Below, piece by piece: positions 37,781 to 45,984 of a stretch of DNA of 64,000 bases. A model generated the notes under the pieces. It was not told the origin of the DNA. It ran no database searches and saw nothing but the letters and a program-made list of their open reading frames with translations. How positions within the stretch are numbered: the stretch's first letter is position 1; each line of letters starts with the position of its first letter. The stretch is from Dysgonomonas sp. UBA7710. Its GTDB lineage: Bacteria; Bacteroidota; Bacteroidia; Bacteroidales; Dysgonomonadaceae. The position numbers were made by a program, and so were the translations under genes. The stretch is from the NCBI RefSeq assembly GCF_002482385.1, contig NZ_DLFW01000047.1, forward strand, positions 20,405 through 84,404, written 5' to 3'.

Positions 37781-37933
37781 GGAGGGTGTTTCAAAAGTAA
37801 AACTACACTATCAAAGTGTTACTCTCTTTGTCATCCTGAGAGAAACGAAGGATCTCGACTCTGAGAAACGAGATGTTTCACTCCGTTCAACATGACAAAG
37901 AGAAAGTGAAAAATACTTTTGAGACAGCCTCCC
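37781..37933. mobile_element. 153-bp MITE-like inverted-repeat element
   Basis: The ends GGAGGGTGTTTCAAAAGTA and TACTTTTGAGACAGCCTCCC are near-perfect inverted repeats of about 20 bp. Inside, CTCTTTGTCAT pairs with ATGACAAAGAG, so the whole element can fold into one long hairpin. It carries GTCATCCTGAG...GAAGGATCT, a word family common in interspersed repeats. There is no ORF and no convincing target-site duplication. It lies between the amidase and the NlpC/P60 gene. Confidence 0.7.
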
Positions 37934-37979
37934 ACAGCCAAAATATATCAATAAACGCTTTTATTTAATAATAACTAAT

Positions 37980-39185
37980 ATGAGAATCAACAATATAACA
38001 AAACTGGTTGCAGCAGCTTTAATTCTCTTATCTGCCTGTCAGAATAAAGAAGAAAACGCACCTTATCCCGAACTTGATGCTCTCGTAGACAGTGTCAGAA
38101 TGAAGCATGTACCGGACAGGCGGGATAATGTATATGACATCAAAATTGTAGAGAATGAAGGCAAGCCTGTCATAAAAGGGGTGACTTCTCTGGAAGAAGC
38201 CAAAGCCGATTTGCTGGAACAGATCCGGAAAAGTAATCCGGCGGCAATAGACAGCATCAGTGTATTACCTGATGAAACGGTCGGAGAAAAAACATATGGA
38301 GTGATTAACGTTTCGGTAGCAGATGCACGCATGGGTGCAAGTTATGCCGCTGAAATGGGAACCCAGCTATTACTGGGAGCGCCTATACAGGTTTTGCAAC
38401 ACGACGACTGGTGGAGGATAAAGAGCGCGGAAGGCTATGTGGCATGGACGACCGGCAGCTCATTTGTAAGAATGACAAAAGATGATTTCAATAAATGGAT
38501 AACTGCAAAGAAAATCATTTTCACAGATGATTACGGCTTCGGATATGAAAATCCTGATGAAAAGAAACAAAGGGTATCCGATCTTGCATTCGGCAATATG
38601 CTGAAACTGGAAGCCGACAACGGACGTTTCTATAAGGTATCTTATCCTGACGGCCGCATCGCTTATATATTGAAAAGCCAGAGCAAACCCTATGAAGAAT
38701 GGCTGGCATCAGTCAGACTGACAGAAAAGAGCATTCTGGAAAAGGCTCTGTCTCTCAAAGGTATCCCGTACACGTGGGGCGGTACATCCGTCAAAGGCAT
38801 GGATTGCAGCGGATTTACCAAAACAGTGATGCTGATGCATGGAATTATTCTTATGCGGGATGCTTCCCAGCAGGTAAAGACCGGCATTCCTGTGGATATA
38901 AGCAATGGTTACGAAAACCTGCGTCCGGGTGACCTAATGTTCTTCGGAAAAAAAGCGCAGGACGGAAAAAAAGAACGAATACGCCATGTTGCCTTTTACA
39001 AAGGTGATAAAGAGTTCATCCACGCTTCGGGATATATAAGGATAAACAGTCTGGATTCGACCAAAGCAAATTATGACGAACTAAATACCCGCGAGTTTGT
39101 ACGGGCGTCGCGAGTTATCGGTGCTGTGGATACTAAAGGAATCTGGAGTATAAATAATAGTCCGTTATATAAGGAGCAGAGATAA
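37980..39185 (+). CDS. NlpC/P60 peptidase lipoprotein (YkfC-like)
   Basis: A 401-aa lipoprotein (lipobox Cys20, LLSAC) with SH3-like regions in the middle (about residues 105-235) and a C-terminal NlpC/P60 cysteine peptidase. The catalytic triad is visible: Cys276 in GMDCSGF, His336 in RHVAFY and His348 in FIHASG. YkfC-type enzymes cleave the gamma-D-Glu to diamino-acid bond of stem peptides, releasing L-Ala-D-Glu. The next gene encodes the epimerase acting on that dipeptide, which strongly supports this assignment. Confidence 0.9.
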   Translation: MRINNITKLVAAALILLSACQNKEENAPYPELDALVDSVRMKHVPDRRDNVYDIKIVENEGKPVIKGVTSLEEAKADLLEQIRKSNPAAIDSISVLPDETVGEKTYGVINVSVADARMGASYAAEMGTQLLLGAPIQVLQHDDWWRIKSAEGYVAWTTGSSFVRMTKDDFNKWITAKKIIFTDDYGFGYENPDEKKQRVSDLAFGNMLKLEADNGRFYKVSYPDGRIAYILKSQSKPYEEWLASVRLTEKSILEKALSLKGIPYTWGGTSVKGMDCSGFTKTVMLMHGIILMRDASQQVKTGIPVDISNGYENLRPGDLMFFGKKAQDGKKERIRHVAFYKGDKEFIHASGYIRINSLDSTKANYDELNTREFVRASRVIGAVDTKGIWSINNSPLYKEQR

Positions 39186-39192
39186 TTAGCGA

Positions 39193-39256
39193 ATTAGCAT
39201 ATTTGAAAATCAGCAAATGGAGCGCAAGCGGCAATATCATTTGCTAATATGCTAAT
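39193..39256 (+). other. Intergenic hairpin before epimerase gene
   Basis: Nested inverted repeats ATTAGCATATT / AATATGCTAAT (outer) and AGCAAATG / CATTTGCT (inner) with a GC-rich loop. A T-rich stretch follows at about 39272, so it may act as a weak terminator. Confidence 0.5.
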
Positions 39257-39313
39257 ATCCGAACCTGCTAATTATTTTTTATTTTTCGTTTTTCACTTTT
39301 AATTTAATAATAT

Positions 39314-40459
39314 ATGGCACAATCAAGACGTGATTTTCTGAGAAAGACAGCATTGGCCTCTCTTGGTGCCGGTCTGGCTGCCGGCTCCCCATTGAGCATA
39401 TTCGCACAGAAAGGTAAAGACAAGGTGGCAGGCAGCAAAGGAAAAATGAAATTCAGCTTCAGACCTTTCGACCTGCAATTGAGACATGTATTTACTATCG
39501 CTAATTTTTCACGTACAACAACCCCTGTTGTATTAACGGAGATCGAATATGACGGTATTACCGGATACGGGGAGGCCTCTCTCCCGCCCTATCTGGGAGA
39601 AACGCAGGCATCTGTTATGGACTTCCTAAAAAAAATAGACCTGAGCCAGTTTTCCAGTCCGTTCGAGCTCGATGATATACTCACCTATGTAGATAAAATA
39701 GCGGAAAACAACACGGCGGCAAAAGCATCTGTGGATATAGCCCTGCATGATCTTGTGGGTAAGATCATGGGACAACCGTGGTATAAAATATGGGGGCTGG
39801 ATAAGTCGAAAGCACCGTCCACGACTTTCACTATCGGAATAGACACCGCCGATGTGGTGAAAGAGAAGACCAGGGAAGCCGCGCCGCTTTACAATATTCT
39901 GAAAGTAAAGCTGGGACGCGACAATGACAAGGAGATGATAGAAGCTATCCGTACAGTGACCGACAAGCCTATTGCCATAGACGCCAATCAGGGCTGGAAA
40001 GACAAACATCATGCACTGGATATGATATACTGGCTGAAAGAAAAAGGGATAGTAATGATAGAACAGCCGATGCCGAAATACAACCTCGACGATTCGGCCT
40101 GGGTAACAGAAAGGAGTCCCCTACCTGTTTTTGCGGATGAATCTTTCCAACGGTTGAATGATGTATTGCGGCTCAAAGGCGCTTTTACGGGTGTAAATAT
40201 CAAACTGATGAAATGTACGGGAATGCGGGAAGCATGGAAGATACTGACGGTAGCCCGCGCAGCTAATATGCAGGTAATGATAGGTTGTATGACGGAAACT
40301 TCCTGTGCTATTTCGGCAGCGTCCCAATTATCCCCTGCTGTGGATTGGGCAGACCTGGATGGAAACCTGTTGATAAGTAACGATATTTATAAAGGGACGA
40401 CTGTTGTTGACGGGAAATTGATATTGAATGATTTGCCGGGAATAGGGATAGAGAAGTAG
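39314..40459 (+). CDS. Tat-exported L-Ala-D/L-Glu dipeptide epimerase
   Basis: A 381-aa enolase-superfamily enzyme that epimerises L-Ala-D-Glu to L-Ala-L-Glu so that ordinary peptidases can use it. Catalytic Lys197-Val-Lys199 (KVKLGRD) and Lys297 (NIKLMKC) flank the metal ligands Asp223 (IDANQGW), Glu250 (IEQP) and Asp275 (ADES). The N-terminus is a twin-arginine signal (QSRRDFLRKTALASLGAGLA), which implies folding in the cytoplasm and action in the periplasm, unlike the cytoplasmic YcjG/YkfB enzymes. It follows the NlpC/P60 gene that would make its substrate. Confidence 0.92.
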   Translation: MAQSRRDFLRKTALASLGAGLAAGSPLSIFAQKGKDKVAGSKGKMKFSFRPFDLQLRHVFTIANFSRTTTPVVLTEIEYDGITGYGEASLPPYLGETQASVMDFLKKIDLSQFSSPFELDDILTYVDKIAENNTAAKASVDIALHDLVGKIMGQPWYKIWGLDKSKAPSTTFTIGIDTADVVKEKTREAAPLYNILKVKLGRDNDKEMIEAIRTVTDKPIAIDANQGWKDKHHALDMIYWLKEKGIVMIEQPMPKYNLDDSAWVTERSPLPVFADESFQRLNDVLRLKGAFTGVNIKLMKCTGMREAWKILTVARAANMQVMIGCMTETSCAISAASQLSPAVDWADLDGNLLISNDIYKGTTVVDGKLILNDLPGIGIEK

Positions 40460-40814
40460 TATCGAACAGGAGCCAGTCATAAAAATCTCTCGCAAAGACG
40501 CGAAGGAAGTATTTATCATTTAAGAAAAAATTTATCTATATACTAGAATTGAATAGACTGAACAATTGCATTTTAGACATAAAAAGTAACATCTGAATAA
40601 AATTGAAAAACGTGTTACTTTTGTTACTTTTTTATTTAAACGCAAAGTAAAAAAGTAACAATGAAAAACAATACAAAAGTGTCAAATTTGTCAAGTTTTG
40701 TGAGTGTACCGGTAAACACTACTAACTGATGACTGCTAACTGTTCACTGTAAAAGCTGTTACTTCTGTTACTTTTTAACTATAAATAGTTAACGAAACAA
40801 AAAAAAGAAGATCT
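40460..40814. repeat. Repeat-rich intergenic region with heptamers and -7 boxes
   Basis: It contains TCTCGCAAAGACGCGAAGG (cf. cgcaaagacg at 3170 and 3370). TACTTTTG at 40616-40623 matches the -7 consensus. Four heptamers lie at 40721-40748 (actaact, gatgact, gctaact, gttcact), followed by GTTACTTCTGTTACTTTTT just before the next gene. The parts appear in the same order as at 3277-3460. No ORF or RNA gene is evident. Confidence 0.75.
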
Positions 40815-42257
40815 ATGAAACACTTATATCTTATAATAATCACACTGGCAATATGGGGATGCAATACCCAACGACCCAAGCCTGTGAGTCTGGAGCAGAT
40901 AGATACGGAAGAAAAGGCCGGAAACTTTACGAAAGCCTCTTATCTGATCGACCTGTATATTGCCGGGAATAGACCTTCTGCCGATACAATCTATGACCTC
41001 AACCGGAGAAAGGATAAGATGCATCGTATAGCTCTGGACTTCAACAAGGACAAAGAACCGGTAATGGAATATATCAGGAAATATTATCCTGATGTAAATG
41101 ATGATATGCTAGTCAAATGGGAAGTAAATAAATCTCTGGAATATATGGTTATAGACGGTCAGAAGAGATATTTCAGCCGTGGAGCAAGCAACCTGTTCCG
41201 TCTGGATAAAGATGCTATCGCAAAGAAAAAGGAAGTAGATAAACCGGGGACAGACGCAAAGGAAGAAACTCTGAAAGTACATCTGCCGGAAATAATATCT
41301 GTATTGGGAAAAACAGGAAAAACCCAAATGCCTCCCGTTGCAATGAGAGTAAAATATGAAGTGACGCTGAAACCGAATGCAGTACCCGAAGGTGAAGTTG
41401 TAAGATGCTGGCTTCCGTACCCGAGAGAGGATGAGCGCAGACAATCGGAAATAAAGTTGTTGTCGGTAAATGACGATAATTATATTATATCCCCGTCTGA
41501 ATATGCACACCGCACATTATACATGGAGAAAGTTGCGAAGAAAGACGAGCCTCTGAAGTTTGAGATAGAATTCTCTTATAAATCGGCGGCAGAATGGTTC
41601 AATCTTGAGGGCAAAGAGATCAAGCCATATGATACAAATAGCGACCTGTATAAGACATATACTTCCGAACGGGCTCCCCATATCGTTTTCAGTGATTCTA
41701 TCAAAGCCATATCGGAACGTATCATCGGCAACGAAACAGACCCTTATCAGAAGATGAAAAAGATATTCACATGGGTAGATGAAAATTTCCCATGGGCGGG
41801 CGCACGGGAATACTCGACAATAGACAATATCCCGGCCTATGTACTGGCAAATAATCATGGCGACTGCGGACAAGTAACATTGTTGTTCTTAACGCTGGCA
41901 CGCTATAATGGCATCCCCGCACGCTGGCAGAGCGGATTTATGATGCATCCGAACGGACTGAACCTGCACGACTGGAGTGAATTCTATATAGAAGGTACCG
42001 GCTGGATACCAATGGACCAGTCATTCGGTATCAACAGGTTTACAGATGATGAAAAAGTCAGGTACATATATTCTAACGGGATGGACGCGTACCGCTGGAT
42101 AGTCAATAACGATTATTCCCGGCCTCTGTTCCCCGGAAAGATTTACCCACGAAGCGAAACTGTGGATTTTCAACGTGGCGAGTTGGAATGGAAGGGAGGA
42201 AACTTATACTTCGACAAATGGAGCTGGGACTTTGATGTCACATATACTAATAACTAA
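40815..42257 (+). CDS. Transglutaminase-like cysteine protease lipoprotein
   Basis: A 480-aa lipoprotein (lipobox Cys16, IWGC) with an N-terminal region of about 150 residues, a beta-sandwich region (about 175-260), and a transglutaminase-core domain. The triad is Cys351 (HGDCGQVTLL), His385 (NLHDWSEFY) and Asp401 (PMDQSFG). Bacterial members usually hydrolyse peptides rather than cross-link. Its place after the amidase, NlpC/P60 and epimerase suggests processing of stem peptides or linked protein, but the bond is unknown. It ends the + strand run at a bidirectional terminator. Confidence 0.82.
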   Translation: MKHLYLIIITLAIWGCNTQRPKPVSLEQIDTEEKAGNFTKASYLIDLYIAGNRPSADTIYDLNRRKDKMHRIALDFNKDKEPVMEYIRKYYPDVNDDMLVKWEVNKSLEYMVIDGQKRYFSRGASNLFRLDKDAIAKKKEVDKPGTDAKEETLKVHLPEIISVLGKTGKTQMPPVAMRVKYEVTLKPNAVPEGEVVRCWLPYPREDERRQSEIKLLSVNDDNYIISPSEYAHRTLYMEKVAKKDEPLKFEIEFSYKSAAEWFNLEGKEIKPYDTNSDLYKTYTSERAPHIVFSDSIKAISERIIGNETDPYQKMKKIFTWVDENFPWAGAREYSTIDNIPAYVLANNHGDCGQVTLLFLTLARYNGIPARWQSGFMMHPNGLNLHDWSEFYIEGTGWIPMDQSFGINRFTDDEKVRYIYSNGMDAYRWIVNNDYSRPLFPGKIYPRSETVDFQRGELEWKGGNLYFDKWSWDFDVTYTNN

Positions 42258-42306
42258 CCGGAAGGTTATTCACTGAAACTAACATTTTTTTTTAGGGTTC
42301 TCACAG

Positions 42307-42353
42307 AAAAGGCTTTAGCCATATACCCGTACAGGTCAGACTAAAGCCTTTTT
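42307..42353. terminator. Bidirectional terminator between convergent loci
   Basis: Stem AAAAGGCTTTAG / CTAAAGCCTTTTT with a 22-nt loop. T-runs occur in both directions, serving the transglutaminase gene (+) and the phosphoesterase gene (-). Confidence 0.85.
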
Positions 42354-42398
42354 ATCTATTCGTTCTTTGACGTCTTGTTTACTACCTGCAACAGATTA

Positions 42399-43988
42399 TT
42401 ATTCCATAATCTTATACTCACTTTTCTGTGTATATGTACGGCCAAACATATCAGTTGCCCGAACCTCTATCTCGTGAATTCCTATGGATAAATCCGTCGC
42501 TATATTCCCCATCCAGATATGAGTTGATAAAACCGGATTCGAAGGACGTTTTCCCTCTTTCAATTCATCTGATAAATCCCAGCTGAATACATTATTCAAA
42601 TAAGCAGGATCAGCAGTTTCGGTCCAGTCCATCTGCTTCCAGTCTCCGCCGTCAATCCGGTATTCAACGGCATCATTCTGTGTCCCCATAAAGAAATTCG
42701 CATAAATTTTAGATGATGTCCGCTTTTTATATCCTACTACTTTCGGATTAAATATCTGGATTTGATAATCTTTGCTTTTACCTGCTACTTTATAATCAAT
42801 TGTATATTGGTTTCCACTAATATTGAGAAAAGCATATCCCCTCGGAGTACCATCTCTCATAGTACCATCAGGTACCCCCTGTTCGGTTATATCGCCGGAA
42901 TACCAGTCTCCGGAAGTAGTACCGGCATTGTACTCGTGCAAAGGCTTATGCTGAAGCCAACCATCCCGTACCCCATAGAAATTATGCTGCTGCGTATGCA
43001 TATGTGCCGAAATAGCCAGTACATTAGGATAATCCTTGAACAGAGAAAATAATTTTTGCCTGTCTTTCAGTCTGAATGAGTTATTTTCATTCAGCAAAGG
43101 AATGTGGAAGACTAAAACTATCAATCGGTCTTTATTAACGTATTTCAAATCGTTTTCGATAAAATCCAACTGGTCTTTACGAAATCCGGCCCAGTATTTC
43201 TCCACTTTGCGGGGGTCCGGATAAAGAATATCATCAAGGATAACAAAATGAGCTTTACCATAATTGAATGAAAAATTTGCAGGTCCGAAATTCCTCTCAA
43301 ATGTTTCGTCTGACAGGATATCGGTTTTGGCATCGTAATTCATATCATGGTTACCAATTACGTTATACCACGGTATCCCTACATTTTTTACCGCCTTTTT
43401 ATAAGGAAGGTGCAAATCGAGATTATCACCTGCAATATCACCTAAACTTATACCAAAGCTCACCCCTTTTATATCCTCTACTTCCGAAACAATACCTTGT
43501 GCAAAATATTCTACTTCTTTTTCAGAATAAGGTTGCGGATCACCAAACAACAGGGCCGTGAAATTATCCGTTTCCGAAAATGGCAGCAACGGAAAATCAA
43601 CGGATTCAGGCAAGTTTCCGGTAGCAGGTACACCCTGATATTTAAAGGACTGAGGCGAACCATCAGGCTTGTGAATATAATAGAACCGAGGCAGGTTGTC
43701 TTCATTCAGCGGAGTCTGATAACCGGTAGGTTTTATTACAAATATTATGTTATCATCTCCTACCGGCAATTGGTAATAACCTTGATTATCCGTTTTTACG
43801 ACATCCACACCATTTGAAACTAATATATCCGGCAGGCCTTTTTCCTGTTTATCCTTTACTCCGTTCTTATTGGTATCTTCAAATACAAATCCTTTGACTG
43901 TGGACAAGGTTTGCGCTTGTACATCCGCAAATAAGATTATGCCTAATATTATTAACAGGTATCTTTTCATTGATTTACATTTATACAT
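42399..43988 (-). CDS. Secreted calcineurin-like phosphoesterase with N- and C-terminal beta domains
   Basis: A 529-aa exported protein. After the signal peptide there is a SdrD/prealbumin-like N-domain (VKGFVFEDTNKNGVKDKQEKG). The metallophosphoesterase core has LLFGDPQPY, SLGDIAGDN, IGNHDMNYD, VFHIPLL and SAHMHTQQH. A calcineurin-like phosphoesterase C-terminal domain follows. The first ATG overlaps the stop of the upstream gene (TAATG), so translation is coupled; a second Met 18 bp later (43970) also leads into the signal peptide. It is the last gene of a SusCD operon, so it probably releases phosphate or cuts a phosphodiester in the imported polymer. The substrate is unknown. Confidence 0.85.
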   Translation of the reverse strand: MYKCKSMKRYLLIILGIILFADVQAQTLSTVKGFVFEDTNKNGVKDKQEKGLPDILVSNGVDVVKTDNQGYYQLPVGDDNIIFVIKPTGYQTPLNEDNLPRFYYIHKPDGSPQSFKYQGVPATGNLPESVDFPLLPFSETDNFTALLFGDPQPYSEKEVEYFAQGIVSEVEDIKGVSFGISLGDIAGDNLDLHLPYKKAVKNVGIPWYNVIGNHDMNYDAKTDILSDETFERNFGPANFSFNYGKAHFVILDDILYPDPRKVEKYWAGFRKDQLDFIENDLKYVNKDRLIVLVFHIPLLNENNSFRLKDRQKLFSLFKDYPNVLAISAHMHTQQHNFYGVRDGWLQHKPLHEYNAGTTSGDWYSGDITEQGVPDGTMRDGTPRGYAFLNISGNQYTIDYKVAGKSKDYQIQIFNPKVVGYKKRTSSKIYANFFMGTQNDAVEYRIDGGDWKQMDWTETADPAYLNNVFSWDLSDELKEGKRPSNPVLSTHIWMGNIATDLSIGIHEIEVRATDMFGRTYTQKSEYKIME

Positions 43989-44485
43989 TAGTTTCTCGCC
44001 TCCATCTTAGTATTGTAATTTAGCAGATTAACCTGCTCAAAAATAGTTATAATATCTTCCGTCTTTTTGGCTCTATTTAAGGCTCTCTCAAATGCGGCAC
44101 TGTCTTCATAAAATACAAAGTATGCAATGTCCAGATATTTTGACAATCTGCTCACAGCCTCGTCTTTCGATAGTAATTGTTTTTTAACGGCTTTCTTATA
44201 ATACTTATCCATTTTCTCGACAGACTGCAAAATATCGGGTTTCTGTACTTCAATCTCAGAGTTATTAAGGCCTACCTTCGTTTCGTAACGTAGCAGATAT
44301 ATATTCTCCACAGCCTGCAGTTTACGGGCAATAAGGTCTCCCAGTTCATGCGAAGAATAATCTTTTATATCTTCGACCTTAATACCATCTCCATAAACAT
44401 CGTATTCGAAATTCGGGGTTGTCTGTGCCTGCAATGACAATATTGTGCAGACAAATACAAATGATAAGCAAACAATCTTTTTCAT
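43988..44485 (-). CDS. Hypothetical secreted helical protein
   Basis: A 165-aa protein with a clear signal peptide (cleavage near LQAQT). The rest is predominantly helical and charged (SHELGDLIARKLQAVENIYL, then DKYYKKAVKKQLLSKDEAV). I do not recognise the family. It lies between SusD3 (29-bp gap) and the phosphoesterase (overlapping codons), so it is very likely co-expressed and works in the periplasm or at the outer membrane with them. Confidence 0.75.
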   Translation of the reverse strand: MKKIVCLSFVFVCTILSLQAQTTPNFEYDVYGDGIKVEDIKDYSSHELGDLIARKLQAVENIYLLRYETKVGLNNSEIEVQKPDILQSVEKMDKYYKKAVKKQLLSKDEAVSRLSKYLDIAYFVFYEDSAAFERALNRAKKTEDIITIFEQVNLLNYNTKMEARN

Positions 44486-44514
44486 ATCTATTTCATTTTA
44501 TAAGTTAGTATCGT

Positions 44515-45966
44515 TTATTTTTCCCACCACGATCTTATGTTGATATTATCACCACCCATATTCTCTGCGGCTTTTTGGTAATTAGTACTATTCATTCGCT
44601 TTATTTTAGGTGGATATTGGTATCGTACGGGCATCTTGCCATTATTCAGTAATCCTCCATTATCAGGGAGTACAGGTAGCCCCGTCCTTTTGTATTCGAA
44701 CCATTGCTGGTAGTCATTGAAGAACAAGGTAAAATATTTCTGAAGCATTATCCTTTCGAAAGTATCATTGTACGCAGCATTTACATTACTGAAATAATTA
44801 GCCGGTACTACTCCGCCCCATTGCTCGATAGCTGCTTTAGTACCTTCTTCATAATAGGTCTTTGCATCTCCTGATATTATATTCTTATATGCTAGTTCTG
44901 CCATAATAAACTTAACTTCGGCATAAGTCATCAATACAATATTCAGGGGAGCCTTTGCTAATGCCTGATTTAGGTTAGACGGAGTATAATTGAATGTCTG
45001 AGTAATAGGACTACCACTTGGGATTCCTTTATATCCGATATTCTTTCCATCCAAGTCCTTCGCTTTCGAAGCCCATATAGGCAATCTTGGATCGTCCATA
45101 GCCACAAGGTTATCTATAAAAAATTCTCCTGCAGCCCGTCCTGTAGTAAAATCCTGCGGTCTGGAAATAGGAGGTAACTGGGGAGCCAATCCTGACAGAG
45201 CTAATATAGCCCCGTCTGCATTCTTCTCAAAAACAGGGTATTTAGCAGGATCATTCACCATCTTATTCAATTCTGCATATACATTCATTTCCGAATCCCT
45301 CTTGGAAATACGCAACAAACAGCGCATACGCAAAGAGTTGCAAAACTTTTTCCACTTCAGTATACCTTCTGTCTCAGTATTGGCATTATAGAGAAGATCT
45401 CCTATATAGGTCAATTTCTGTGATGTAATGAACATCTCATTTGCCGTCTCCAGGTCTGATATAATACGGGTATAAATTTCCTTCTGTGTATCAAACACGG
45501 GTTTTAATATCCCTTCTTCAGCTCGCGAAGCCTCTTTCATCGGTACATCGCCAAACGCATCGGTCAAATTTGCGTACAACCAGCTGTTCAGGGTCAGAGC
45601 GATTGCCTGTGAATTCGGGTCTTTAAACTTTATGGAAGCCTCATACATCTCTTTTACTGATGTCAGCCAATTATAATAAGTACTCCATACACCTTCACCG
45701 GATGTTTCCGTCATATAGTAATGTGCCCTGTCTGTTCCACTACTTGGATGATTTAAAGAAACTTGCATAAAATCGAAAGTCACATCATCAGCTCTCAGGT
45801 AATTGTAACTGGCCATTTCATATAAAATAGGACTTAACAGTGAGCCTTGTGATATTTCATCTATTCTGTTCGGGTCTTTGTTCAGTTCCTCAAATCCACT
45901 GTCACAAGCTGTAAAGCTGGTACCCAGTACACATAACACTATCGATATTTTGTCTAACACTCTCAT
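44515..45966 (-). CDS. SusD-like surface lipoprotein 3
   Basis: A 483-aa lipoprotein, lipobox Cys21 (SFTAC), followed by DSGFEELNKDPNRID, the typical start of the SusD/RagB group 2. Its helices and the C-terminal QKYFTLFFNDYQQWFEYKRTG motif are present. It is the partner of the receptor encoded 18 bp upstream. It is shorter than SusD1 and SusD2, and its ligand is unknown. Confidence 0.9.
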   Translation of the reverse strand: MRVLDKISIVLCVLGTSFTACDSGFEELNKDPNRIDEISQGSLLSPILYEMASYNYLRADDVTFDFMQVSLNHPSSGTDRAHYYMTETSGEGVWSTYYNWLTSVKEMYEASIKFKDPNSQAIALTLNSWLYANLTDAFGDVPMKEASRAEEGILKPVFDTQKEIYTRIISDLETANEMFITSQKLTYIGDLLYNANTETEGILKWKKFCNSLRMRCLLRISKRDSEMNVYAELNKMVNDPAKYPVFEKNADGAILALSGLAPQLPPISRPQDFTTGRAAGEFFIDNLVAMDDPRLPIWASKAKDLDGKNIGYKGIPSGSPITQTFNYTPSNLNQALAKAPLNIVLMTYAEVKFIMAELAYKNIISGDAKTYYEEGTKAAIEQWGGVVPANYFSNVNAAYNDTFERIMLQKYFTLFFNDYQQWFEYKRTGLPVLPDNGGLLNNGKMPVRYQYPPKIKRMNSTNYQKAAENMGGDNINIRSWWEK

Positions 45967-45984
45967 TTCTTAATCTTTTTCATA

